From: UBA6623 sp965238125 | GTDB lineage: Bacteria; Acidobacteriota; Terriglobia; Bryobacterales; UBA6623 | Assembly: GCA_965238125.1 (NCBI GenBank) | Contig: OZ250179.1 | Span: 5,828,001-5,892,000, forward strand | Direction: 5' to 3' | Length of the DNA stretch: 64,000 nucleotides | Part shown: piece after piece, positions 35,941 to 44,080 of the stretch | Layout: every line of letters begins with the position of its first letter | How positions within the stretch are numbered: position 1 is the first letter of the stretch | Made by a program: the position numbers and the translations under genes | The notes under the pieces: model-generated | Database searches by the model: none | Seen by the model: the letters and a program-made list of their open reading frames with translations, nothing else | Told to the model about the DNA's origin: nothing

Positions 35941-37606
35941 CCCGGATTTCCACTTTAGTTTCGGTTCTGCTAACCATCGGGTGGACTCGGACGCCTTTAT
36001 TTATGCGGGCTTGAAAGCACTCAAGGCGCTGAGGAGATCAACACCCAATGGGTGAAAAAGAAAACAAACCGTTTCAGCTCACCTTCAATGGATTTCTCAA
36101 GGTCGATTTCCAAGGATCGCGAGTCACCTCGGATGGCGGGCTGATTCTCATTCGCGAACTGGACGAACGACTCGGACTAGGCAAGCTGATAGACGAGCAT
36201 CTGACGGATTCGCGGCAAGGCTCGAACAAGAAGTTCCCGTTCGTCGATCTGCTGCGACAGTCGGTCTACTCCCGCTTGGCGGGCTACGAGGATCTCAACG
36301 ACGCCGTTCGTGTCTCCGCCGATCCAACCTTTCGGCTGATTGGCTCGAAGAAGAACTGGGATCGCGGCGCGGCGCTGACCTCCCGGCTGCAGAGCTTCGA
36401 GACCGCCATGCTCGCCGGCGACGAGAATCTGATCGGGCTGATGGCGGTGAACCGCGAGTTGATCGCGCAAGCCGAGGCCGGTGATGACTCCGAGTGCGTC
36501 GTGCTGGACATGGACTCTACCGAGAGCCCCGTCCACGGCCGGCAGGAAGGCAGCGCCTACAACGGCCACTTCGAGTCGGTCTGCTACCACCCACTGTTGC
36601 TGTTCAACCAGCACGGCGATTGCTTGGCGGCAAAGTTGCGACCGGGCAACGTGTCCAGCGCCGAGGACTGGGACGAGCTGCTGCTGCCGGAAATCGAACG
36701 CCAACAGGCGGAGGGCAAACAGGTGACGTTCCGGGCCGATGCCGCCTTCGCCAAACCGGATATTTACGAGACGTTGGAGGAGCGCGGCGTGGACTACGTG
36801 ATTCGCATCCCGGCCAACAAGAGCCTGGAGCTGGAGATCGAAGATATCCTGTTTCGTCCGCCGGGCAGGCCGAGCGCAAAGCCCCTGGTGCGCTACAGGA
36901 GCTTTCGGTATCAGGCCGCGAGCTGGTCGAAGTCCCGGCGGGTTGTTGCGAAGGTCGAGCATCACCAAGGTGAGTTGTTTCCTCGCGTCGGTTTCATCGT
37001 CACGAGCATGGCCTTGCCGAGCCGCTCGCTGGTGCGGTTCTACAACAAGCGCGGCACGGCGGAGCAGTGGATCAAGGAAGGCAAACAAGCGACGCATTGG
37101 ACAAGGCTGTCATGCCATCGGTTCCGGGCCAACGAAGTGCGACTGCAACTCAGCGTGCTGGCCTATAACCTGGGGAACCTATGGCGGAGGCTCGGGCTGC
37201 CGCAACGGATCAAGAGCTGGTCGCTGACGAGCTTGCAACAGCGCCTGATGAAGACGGGCGGTAGGCTGGTCAAGCATGCGCGGTACTATTGGCTGCTGTT
37301 GGCCGAAGGACATCTGAACCGGCGGCTGTTCGGCGACATGCTGCATAGGATCTGGGCGCTGCCTGTGCCGGGTGGGTAGCGTTGCCCGGGCGAGGATCAA
37401 CAGTTTTTGGCTCCAAAAAGGTTTCGCAGGGAGCAGTGTCGGCCGGAGCGCCGTTCAGTCCGCTCAATCAACGTCTGTGAGCGGACGGACGAGCCCTGGC
37501 GCCTACCGGCGGAGGTGATGTGCAGGGTTCAGCGCGAAAAGACGTGGTATTCGGCGCAGCGGGGGTGTATCCTGTGACCGTGCCAGGGCCAAAATGGAAA
37601 TCCTGG
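35941..37606 (+). mobile_element. IS1380-family element, copy 3 (complete, 1666 bp)
   Basis: The left end CCCGGATTTCCACTTTAG and the complement of the right end, CCAGGATTTCCATTTTGG (37589-37606), form imperfect terminal repeats. A 107-bp leader precedes the transposase and a 227-bp noncoding tail follows it. It is the reference copy of this IS in the window because both ends and the 5-bp duplication are present. It interrupts the ROCO gene in opposite orientation to that gene. Confidence 0.93.
36048..37379 (+). CDS. IS1380-family DDE transposase, copy 3
   Basis: A complete 443-aa transposase, same length and start as copy 2. It differs from copies 1 and 2 at many synonymous and some coding positions across the body, yet its last ~45 bases and the whole 227-bp tail equal copy 1 exactly. 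All catalytic blocks (LDMDSTESPVHG, FRADAAFAKPDIYE, YNKRGTAEQWIKEGKQ) are intact, so it should be active. It reads against the ROCO gene. Confidence 0.95.
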   Translation: MGEKENKPFQLTFNGFLKVDFQGSRVTSDGGLILIRELDERLGLGKLIDEHLTDSRQGSNKKFPFVDLLRQSVYSRLAGYEDLNDAVRVSADPTFRLIGSKKNWDRGAALTSRLQSFETAMLAGDENLIGLMAVNRELIAQAEAGDDSECVVLDMDSTESPVHGRQEGSAYNGHFESVCYHPLLLFNQHGDCLAAKLRPGNVSSAEDWDELLLPEIERQQAEGKQVTFRADAAFAKPDIYETLEERGVDYVIRIPANKSLELEIEDILFRPPGRPSAKPLVRYRSFRYQAASWSKSRRVVAKVEHHQGELFPRVGFIVTSMALPSRSLVRFYNKRGTAEQWIKEGKQATHWTRLSCHRFRANEVRLQLSVLAYNLGNLWRRLGLPQRIKSWSLTSLQQRLMKTGGRLVKHARYYWLLLAEGHLNRRLFGDMLHRIWALPVPGG

Positions 37607-37611
37607 CTTGA

Positions 37612-38947
37612 GGCCTTGTAGCGGGAACCAGTTGCGCGATCAAGCTGGTCGAGTCCCCCTCATCTTTTGAGGGCACGCTCGCCACCTTGTAGGAAAGATC
37701 GAAGCGCTCCATCAGGCGCACGAAAATCTTGTGCAGGTCTTCGGGATAGCGCTCTTCCTTCTTGCGGGCAGAGTCATTCCATAGCCGGTTGAGGCGGGAG
37801 GAACTGACCAGCCCGTGCCCTGTACGCGTGGCCTTATCGTCCAGCACAAAACTGGCGGCGGCCAGCCAGTCGGGCTTGAGCACAACGATGTCTTGCAAGA
37901 CGGGGTCATGTTCGTAATGGATGAGATGCCCGAGCCGCCGCGAGACGGCCACAAACAAGCGCGCTTCCTCCTCGTCCATTTGGTGATCTTCTTGGCAGAG
38001 CTTGAGGACGTCACCCAGCGGCAAGTACGCATCCTCGGTTTGCTTCAATGCTTCCCGGGCGTCGCGCCAGCGGCGGGGCACCGAACGGACCGTCTCGGGA
38101 AGCTCCGAGGCGACGCGAGCAATCCCCTGCTTTAGCTCGTCGATCCCCTGCCGTTCGTCGTTTTGATCTTTATCGGGCTTGCTGTCTACCAGGAAGAAAT
38201 CAACGATGGTGTCTTTGCCGAACAGATCCCAAAGTTCCTGGCGGTCAATGTCGGGTTGGCGCTGTTTCGGGCCGCCGTGGGTGGCGACCACCAGAATCTT
38301 TGCGTCGGGTTCGCGGTGCTTGACCAGCTTGATCCATTCCTTGACCCGGCCCTGCTGCGACCCTTCGCGCGGCTTCCACGCCACCAGGTAGACGGCCGGC
38401 GAGGTAAAGAACAACTGATGCGTCGGGCGGTACACGCGCTGGCCGCCGAAATCCCAGCCGTGTTGAGGGTGATTTTCGTGCCGCTCTCGGAGTCGACCAC
38501 CGGGATGGATCGGATCTCAATGCCGTGGGTCGTGTCGTGTTCCCGCCATGGCTTGCCTTCCAGGGCGTCCATGAGACAGGTCTTGCCGACTTCGCCTTCG
38601 CCGATAATGATGAGCTTGGCTTCTCTGAGAATGACCTCATCCGCAACTTTGGTGCGCAGATAGGCTTTGACGGCGTCGACACCCTCTTCATGTGCCGCGG
38701 CGAGTTCCGGGTTGAGCGGGTAGCCGTTGAGATACAGCACCTCCAACTTGGTGAGTTGTCCCAGCGATTCCGGCAGCGCGGTCAGCTGATTGTTGTGGAG
38801 AAGCAGCATTTGCAACTGGGTGAGTTGTCCCAGCGACTCCGGCAGCGCGGTCAGCTTCAAGCCGGAGAGATCAAGCTCCGTTTCCCCCGACCGCCGCGCG
38901 GCTTTGATTCTCTTTTCCGCCTCGCGATACCCGTCGTCCCGTGCCAT
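37612..38947 (-). pseudogene. ROCO (LRR-Roc-COR) GTPase gene, 5' part, with frameshift and IS1380 insertion
   Basis: The N-part begins MARDDGYREAEKRIKAARRS and has two to three leucine-rich repeats (LTALPESLGQLTQLQMLLLH and its neighbour), then the Roc GTPase with P-loop IIGEGEVGKTCLMDAL. Near 38455-38465 the frame breaks: the expected WDFGGQ-VYRPTHQLFF is in another frame, reached by skipping two bases. Roc then continues (AVYLVAWKPREG, ILVVATHGG) into the first half of COR, ending at LVPATR where IS1380 copy 3 starts. Intact, the protein would be ~870 aa. Roco proteins are dimeric GTPases of unclear bacterial role. Confidence 0.85.
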
Positions 38948-38961
38948 TCTCGTCGCCCTTC

Positions 38962-39042
38962 CTAGCTCGCCGTCGAAAGAACCAAGGCGGCGCCGCCCAA
39001 CACAACCCGTCGCCGGCCGGCTTCAAGAATCGTTTCACGCAT
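38962..39042 (-). CDS. Small ORF (26 aa) just upstream of the ROCO gene
   Basis: ATG at 39042 preceded by GGAGAAG. It encodes MRETILEAGRRR followed by a hydrophobic VVLGGAALVLSTAS and stops at 38962, 15 bp before the ROCO start. It has the look of a basic-hydrophobic peptide that could touch the membrane, or a leader peptide coupling translation. Too short to exclude chance; no homologue is known to me. Confidence 0.3.
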   Translation of the reverse strand: MRETILEAGRRRVVLGGAALVLSTAS

Positions 39043-39082
39043 CGTTCTTCTCCCGGGCGTCTCCCCGCCGAGTCATTCGAAA

Positions 39083-39334
39083 TCACCCCACCCGCTCGCG
39101 GAGCCCGAAGATGACGTTTTTCTGCCTGCTCATCGATACTCTCACCTTATCTTTTTCAATGAGTTGCGATAGCACCGAGTCCACTTGACCGGGGGGGACG
39201 CCGGTGGATTTCACAATGCGCTCTTTGGTGCGCCATTTGTATTCGTCGTGCGAGAGCGCAAGCAGAATCTTCGTTTCATCCTCGCTGAACTCGGGAAGCT
39301 TCTTCGCCCACTGAAAGTTACTTTTGTAAGCCAC
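39083..39334 (-). CDS. Winged-helix DNA-binding-like small protein
   Basis: An 83-aa protein starting with GTG (39334) after AGGTGA. FSEDETKILLALSHDEYKWR then TKERIVKSTGVPPGQVDSVL and SQLIEKDKVRVSMSRQKNVI gives a helix-turn-helix with a beta wing, the layout of MarR/Dpr-like winged helices. It lies 17 bp after the membrane protein gene and upstream of ROCO, so it may be a regulator or adaptor of the locus. DNA binding is inferred from the fold only. Confidence 0.65.
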   Translation of the reverse strand: MAYKSNFQWAKKLPEFSEDETKILLALSHDEYKWRTKERIVKSTGVPPGQVDSVLSQLIEKDKVRVSMSRQKNVIFGLRERVG

Positions 39335-39351
39335 GGCGTTTCACCTGTTGT

Positions 39352-39795
39352 CTAGCTGCTTTTCAGGGCTGCAAGCGCTTTCGCGAAGTCCTCATCCACG
39401 TCGGTGTCGTCCGGCGACTCATCGGTCTCCGCCTCGGGAATGGACTCGACCGGCGCCTGGGCCTCGGCGTCGTCTACGCCCGGTTCGCCGGAAGTCCAAA
39501 GTTCCGGCTTTAGATTCATGATGCGCTTGAATAGATCGGGGTGATTGTCTCGAGCCAGTTGCTGAATCAGGGTCAATGAGACGAGGTCGCCTCTTTCAGC
39601 GATTATGAAAGCCGGATTGGTTATGAACATCACCAGGAGGGCGACAATAACAATGGTAAGGCAGAGAAACCCGAAAAGCAGCACCCAGCTTCCTTCGACG
39701 TCGGTATAAGCCTTCGCGACACCGGCGACCAGGGTCTCGCTGAAAAGGAGGCACGCGCCGAGGAACCAGAGGATACTTTGTCCGGCCTTGTCCAT
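39352..39795 (-). CDS. Two-TM membrane protein with acidic cytosolic tail
   Basis: A 147-aa protein with two N-terminal helices (ILWFLGACLLFSETLVAGVA; WVLLFGFLCLTIVIVALLVM). A ~35-residue helical region (SLTLIQQLARDNHPDLFKRI) and a strongly acidic tail (ESIPEAETDESPDDTDVDED) follow. GGAG precedes the ATG. First gene of the presumed membrane protein - winged helix - ROCO unit. No family recognised. Confidence 0.65.
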   Translation of the reverse strand: MDKAGQSILWFLGACLLFSETLVAGVAKAYTDVEGSWVLLFGFLCLTIVIVALLVMFITNPAFIIAERGDLVSLTLIQQLARDNHPDLFKRIMNLKPELWTSGEPGVDDAEAQAPVESIPEAETDESPDDTDVDEDFAKALAALKSS

Positions 39796-39818
39796 GTCTT
39801 TTCTCCAAAGCAGCTAAG

Positions 39819-39838
39819 GGCGCCCCCGAGGGGGCGCC
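39819..39838. promoter_or_regulatory. Perfect G/C hairpin upstream of the membrane-protein gene
   Basis: GGCGCCCC-CGAG-GGGGCGCC, an eight-bp stem, lies 24 bp before the 39795 start codon. Its position in the likely 5' leader suggests a regulatory hairpin or the end of an upstream transcript. Confidence 0.35.
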
Positions 39839-40774
39839 ACGCCTGATCGACGTAACAGGTATTGAGATCAGCGGCTGGCGGAACCGCGAAGCCTGTATCG
39901 CCGGGTCCGGCTGACCGGGATCACGTCGAGCCCGGTCGAATCCCGTCCATTATGCCAGATCGCCTTTGGTCTCACCGGGGCATAGGTAACAAGGGGTAAC
40001 AAGGGCACGAGACACAAATAAGAGAGCCGGCTTTGAAGCGAGCGCCGATTTGCGGCCCAAGCCCGATGCGATCCGGCCGGCGATCCGCCTTGGTGCGGGT
40101 TCGAGCCCGGCTACGCGATCCGTACGGCCGCATCCGGACCACACTAACGTGTTGATTTAGAAGGACATTGGAACCACAGCGCCAAAGCTTGGCTTCGTTT
40201 CGCAATTTCCTAATTGGGGCGTCCGTTGGCTGTTCCTTTTTTCTCCCCGGTTGACCCTCGATGGTGTTTCGCTTGGGGTCCCGAACTCAGGGTAGCGGTC
40301 CTGTCAAATTGGTTGTGGTTCGGGCGCTCGGGAGGCCGGCCCCGATCCGGCCCGTCCCCGACCTGCCGCCTCCCCCCCAAGGGGCCCCGTACCCGGGTTC
40401 GGATACACGGTGGCCACCCCTAAAGTGTTGATGTAGCAGGGTATTGGGAGCATGGCTCGGGAGCTTGGCTTCGTTTCGCAAAATTTCTATCGGGCCGCGG
40501 GCCGATGCGAAGAGCGAGCGGTGAATTCGGCCTGGGCGTGATTTGGGTCGCGGTCTCGGATCGTCGGCTCGGCGCTTCTCTTTGGCGACGATTCCTTATT
40601 TGAGCCCGGGTGCCCGGCGTCCGAGATCCCCTAAGTTATTGACCCAGCGGGACATGGGATCGATCCTGGATGTGCGAAATTGGCTTCGTTTGGCAACGAT
40701 TTTTCGGGCCGCTTCGTGGGGTTTTTTTCCTCCTTGGGCTGTCGCCGGCGGGCTTTGGCTTGGGCTCGCCGTGC
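39839..40774. repeat. Degenerate repeat array, no genes
   Basis: Three related ~80-bp units lie at 40140-40221, 40418-40503 and 40627-40715. All contain a TTGAT/TTGAC-type start, then a TTGGCTTCGTTTCGCAA core. Two are followed (at 40272 and 40755) by the GGATAGCGG ... TGTCAA repeat also found at 9219. The spacing of ~210-280 bp suggests old tandem duplication. The region has no convincing coding potential and I could not fold a tRNA from the TTCGAGCCC-like segment near 40094. Confidence 0.55.
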
Positions 40775-40799
40775 TTAGGATAGCGGTGGTGTCAAGCCG

Positions 40800-40910
40800 G
40801 TTTGGCCCAGTTCGGGAGCTGTCCCCGATCTCCCCCCCCGATCCGAGTTTGGGCTCCGTCCCCGAACTCCCCCTACTCCCCCTTGGAACTCCCCCTTGGG
40901 GGAGTGGAAC
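40800..40910. repeat. REP-like G/C-rich repeat inserted in the 3' end of the GH43-like gene
   Basis: TTGGGCTCCGTCCCCGAACT (40849-40868), with CCCC following and with GATCTCCCCC and GAACTCCCCC units around it, is the same family as the repeats flanking the RAYT (2857-2873). The GH43-like coding sequence loses homology exactly where it begins. Confidence 0.6.
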
Positions 40911-41656
40911 ATCAAGTAGTCGTCGCGGTCTTCGGTCAAGATGCAAACGTTTTCGCCGGCGGGGATGCGGTTGAAGTACGTCCAAGTCTCCAGATCATAG
41001 GAAAACGACATGTTGGCGGCGTTGTCGTCGAAAAAGCACCACCATTTGCCCGGCTCGTCCTTGTCTTCGATCAGATAAGGGTCGATGATGCGGCCCATTT
41101 GCTCGACCGGCACGTCGGGGCCGCGAACCTTCAGCATCTCGGGCTCGCCCCAATTCGCGAGGTCCTTTGAGCGGCGGATCCAAATGCGGCAATCGTCGTT
41201 GCCGTATTTCTCGAAATTCGGCGTGGGGTAGGTTTGCAGGCACAAGATCCATTCGTCGTTGTAACGAATCACATTGCCGGGCGCGCAGAAGTTGAGGTTT
41301 TCATCGCGCGGGGTGAAGATGCGAGGGGCGGTCCAATCGATGAGGTCGCGGCTGGTGCTGTAGGCGGTGTAGTTGTAGGCCTTGCCGTCGGGCTCATGGA
41401 GGACATAGCTGTAATAGAGCCAAAAGACTCCATCGTGGTAGACGGCCGCCGGGTCGCGGAAGGCGGTTGCGGCGTCACCTTGGAAAAGAATCGGCGAGGG
41501 AATGGCGGCGAGGTCGATTTTCGGCCGCGCGGGGGGCTGTTTGCCGCCGCGGGTTTTTTCGGGAGGTCCGCAGGTCGTCAGGATCGCGGCGGCTGCTGCC
41601 GCGGAGGCGGCGGCTTGGCGTAGGAAGTCGCGTCTTGCGAGAGGGGCGTTCGGCAT
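40900..41656 (-). pseudogene. GH43/GH32-like beta-propeller glycosidase, 3' truncated
   Basis: Begins MPNAPLARRDFLRQAAASAA, a twin-arginine signal with a possible lipobox (LTTCG). Five-bladed propeller signatures follow: DAATAFRDPAAVYHDGVFWL, YSYVLHEPDG, YSTSRDLIDWTAPRIFTP, MGRIIDPYLIEDKDEPGKWW and WCFFDD. It ends at DDYLMFHSP, where the REP-like repeat takes over; the remaining frame (to 40775) is repeat-derived. About a third of a normal catalytic domain is missing. Presumably once an exported glycosidase. Confidence 0.7.
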
Positions 41657-41711
41657 GGACCGGGGTGCGGGGCGTGGCCCAGGCCCGGTGAAGCGGGCTG
41701 ATCGGGAAGTG

Positions 41712-41870
41712 TCACTCCAACCGCTTGCTCAATCCTCGCTCGACCAACTGCTGTGAGCAGAGGGACATGGACCGGCGCCCACCGGTGGAGGGATGTGCCG
41801 GGGTTTTCAGCGCTGGAAACTCTTGTGACAAGCGCCGCGCGGCTTTATACTTTGGCCTTGCCGGACCAAA
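41712..41870 (+). repeat. Sequence related to the IS1380 3' tail, with a promoter
   Basis: The order GCTCAAT, CTGTGAGC, GGACNNG, CCGGCGCCCACCGGTGGAGG, GATGTGC, TTTCAGCGC follows that of the tail at 37480-37560 with many mismatches. It may be a decayed IS end or a shared promoter-type element. Confidence 0.35.
41823..41851 (+). promoter_or_regulatory. Sigma-70-type promoter
   Basis: TTGTGA (41823-41828) and TATACT (41846-41851) are separated by 17 bp, ~50 bp upstream of the ATG at 41903, which has its own AAAGGAG site. Confidence 0.55.
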
Positions 41871-41902
41871 TGGGTCCTGCTTAGCGTAAAGGAGAAAAGA
41901 CA

Positions 41903-42429
41903 ATGTCATGGAACTATTTTGGTAAATGCTCACGATCGAAAACGTGTTTGTTCACGGTTGCCGTGCTGCTGCCGGTGCTATCGACGGGAGCGGAGGAAGC
42001 ATTCGCCGTGGAGCCGTTCCTATCGGGCGAAATGTTCGAAATGGTCGTGGAGACCGACGTCTGTTTGCGACAGCCCCTTTCGGGTGGCTGTTCAACCTTC
42101 GGGTCAACCGAGGCCGCGGCCCCCGGGAACGCAAATCCGATTCGAGTCACCCTTAGCTTGATTCAGCCCAAGGGCGCCCCGCTGACTGGTCTTGCCCGAG
42201 GCGACTTCGAATTTGAGTGGCGGTTCGGGCAACCGATATTGATCCCATCGTTCGCGACCTGCGCGCTTTGCTTCGAAGACAGCAGCCTGTTGCTTGTGCC
42301 GCTCCGGGCATGTACGTGCTGTATATAACCCCAACGGGATTCTGGGAGGACGTCAACATCAGTCGCCTACGGGTTGATGTCTTACCCACTGTGTCCATAT
42401 ACAAGCTGATCAAGCTCGATCTTCGCTGA
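41903..42429 (+). pseudogene. Secreted protein gene with a frameshift
   Basis: AAAGGAGAAAAGACA precedes the ATG. A signal peptide (CLFTVAVLLPVLSTGAEEAF) is followed by a beta-type domain (NPIRVTLSLIQPKGAPLTGL). Near 42210-42220 the frame must shift for homology to continue (VAVRATDIDPIVRDLRALL, then GMYVLYITPTGFWEDVNIS). The total of 527 nt is one short of a multiple of three, so one missing base explains it. Function unknown; the product is probably extracytoplasmic. Confidence 0.6.
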
Positions 42430-42445
42430 TCTTCTTGTCGTGAAA

Positions 42446-42490
42446 CCGAAATGGGGCGGGAGCTTGGCTTTTACGCCCCGCCCCATTCGG
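42446..42490 (+). terminator. Strong hairpin terminator
   Basis: CCGAAATGGGGCGGG pairs with CCCCGCCCCATTCGG with a single bulge across a ~15-base loop, 16 bp after the stop codon at 42429. Confidence 0.6.
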
Positions 42491-42796
42491 TAGTCGGCCG
42501 TTCCGGGCCGGCAATCGGCGAACAGAGCCGTCGTGGGATTTCCTTGGTTCAGCCACGGCGTGCTCCCGTAGGGGGCAAAATCGACCGGTCGAGACGAGAC
42601 CACCTCAGCAGCACGCCCAAGAGCCCACCCACACCACCGCTAAAGCCGAAGACCGAAGGCATTACGAATCGTCTTACAGCGGTATGGGACGACACAGGTA
42701 AGGACCTTCTATCACGAGTTGACGAGTCGGTAAGGTCTTTGCCGTATTCCGCTTAAACCCTGCTCGGGCTTACGATCAAGGGAAGGAGAATCGTTT
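42491..42796. other. Intergenic stretch without recognised gene
   Basis: An open frame crosses it but looks non-coding (Pro/Ser/Arg-rich, no ribosome site). The last 20 bp supply GGGAAGGAGAA for the next gene. Confidence 0.45.
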
Positions 42797-43882
42797 ATGA
42801 TTCGTGCGATACCGTTTGTCCTGTTGATCCTCGTTGCCGCGACTTTTACGGCGCCTCCGGTCGCGGCGCAAAGCTTGCTTGATTTGGCGCGTCCCGACGT
42901 TAACGTACTGGCGGGCATTCGCGTGGCGGACTTCGCGAGCTCGCCGCTGGTCTCGATGTTTTGGGACCAAGCGCGGGCCCAACAACCGGGGTTCGATCAG
43001 TTGCTCAGCGTGATGGGGCCGAACCCGCTCTCGATGATCGACGAAGTTGTGATCGGCGCGAGCGTGGACGGGTCGCCGACCGAAGACGAGGGGTTTGTGT
43101 TGGCAAGCGGGCGCTTCGAGGAAACCCTGGTGGTCAGCGCGCTTTGCCCGAAAGGTTGCGAGACGACCCTTTACGAGGGGTTCGAAGTTCGGCGGCCGCT
43201 CGGCGACAGCGAGGACAAGCATTTCGTCATCATGGACGGCAGCCGGATTGCGCTGGGGAATCTGGCGGAGATCCAGGGAGTCGTCGCGCGGCGTCTTTCC
43301 GGCAGCCCGTCACGATTCGGGGCGGGAATGTCGGATTGGATTCGGCGTCTGGGAGGACACCATATTTGGATTGCCGCCGCCGGCCCGTTTCCGCAACCGG
43401 AGCTCGATGCCGACAATGCCATCGCCCAGATGTTGGGTAACTTCGGCTCGAAGATCGACGGGTTCGGGGTAGGGATTGACGTCACCGAGGACATCGATCT
43501 GAACTTCGACGTGAGAGCCGCCACGCAACAAGATGCCCAACAGTTTTACGACCTGTTGAACGGCTTCATTGCGATGGCGAAGGCGAACGAACAGACGCCG
43601 GAAACCCTGGAAACGCTCAACAGGATTCAGTTGACGCACGACGGCAATGTGCTGGCGGCGTCGCTTCGAGTGACAGGAGAAGAGATCCGGCGTCAGATGG
43701 CCGCGCGGGCGGCGAGCGGGGGAAGCGGCGTCGCTGCGGCCGAACGAGTGCCTTCCGCGCCCGCGTCGTCGCGACCCAACGTGGTTGTGCAACCGGCTCC
43801 GAAACGTAGGTCGGGGGGGATTCGGATATTCGGGCTGGGCGAGGAGGCGGTCGAGATTCCGACGACCAAGGGGCGGGAGTGA
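42797..43882 (+). CDS. Secreted hypothetical protein (361 aa)
   Basis: AAGGAGAA precedes the ATG. A signal peptide (FVLLILVAATFTAPPVAAQ) is followed by LLDLARPDVNVLAGIRVADF and FWDQARAQQPGFDQLLSVM. Two similar ~130-residue halves follow (EVVIGASVDGS/EGFVLASGRFEE; HHIWIAAAGPFPQPELD), and the tail is a low-complexity Ala/Ser/Pro region ending IRIFGLGEEAVEIPTTKGRE. This resembles a lineage-specific family of Acidobacteriota. Role unknown. Monocistronic, convergent with holA. Confidence 0.72.
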   Translation: MIRAIPFVLLILVAATFTAPPVAAQSLLDLARPDVNVLAGIRVADFASSPLVSMFWDQARAQQPGFDQLLSVMGPNPLSMIDEVVIGASVDGSPTEDEGFVLASGRFEETLVVSALCPKGCETTLYEGFEVRRPLGDSEDKHFVIMDGSRIALGNLAEIQGVVARRLSGSPSRFGAGMSDWIRRLGGHHIWIAAAGPFPQPELDADNAIAQMLGNFGSKIDGFGVGIDVTEDIDLNFDVRAATQQDAQQFYDLLNGFIAMAKANEQTPETLETLNRIQLTHDGNVLAASLRVTGEEIRRQMAARAASGGSGVAAAERVPSAPASSRPNVVVQPAPKRRSGGIRIFGLGEEAVEIPTTKGRE

Positions 43883-43935
43883 CGGGCTGAGAGGTGTTGA
43901 TACTGCCGGCCGGCGCCCTTTGGTGTAGGTCCAAC

Positions 43936-44036
43936 TACGCAAAAAAAACGGGACAGCCGGCCGATTTTCGCTGTCCGCCGGGTTGGAAACCAGATGGTCA
44001 GCGAGCGAAAATCGGTGGCTGTCCCCCATTTTCGCC
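43936..44036. repeat. Palindromic intergenic element, family P, copy A
   Basis: An imperfect ~100-bp inverted repeat: GGACAGCCGGCCGATTTTCG on the left, CGAAAATCGGTGGCTGTCCC on the right. It lies between two convergent genes. Same family as 56941-57041 and 57892-58000. Confidence 0.65.
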
Positions 44037-44080
44037 CCGGGCTTGGCTAGGACCGGCACGAGTGCCGGTCGCTACTGCGG

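Larger units (their letters stand above)
35936..37611. repeat. 5-bp target-site duplication CTTGA around IS1380 copy 3
   Basis: CTTGA occurs at 35936-35940 and again at 37607-37611, immediately outside the terminal inverted repeats. Deleting the element plus one copy restores an uninterrupted ROCO reading frame (...PATRPQEDLEREW...), which confirms the boundaries. Confidence 0.93.

Noticed and set aside
40085..40150. TTCGAGCCC-containing segment resembling a tRNA T-arm
   Set aside because: The T-stem does not pair over five bases and no acceptor or anticodon arm can be folded around it.
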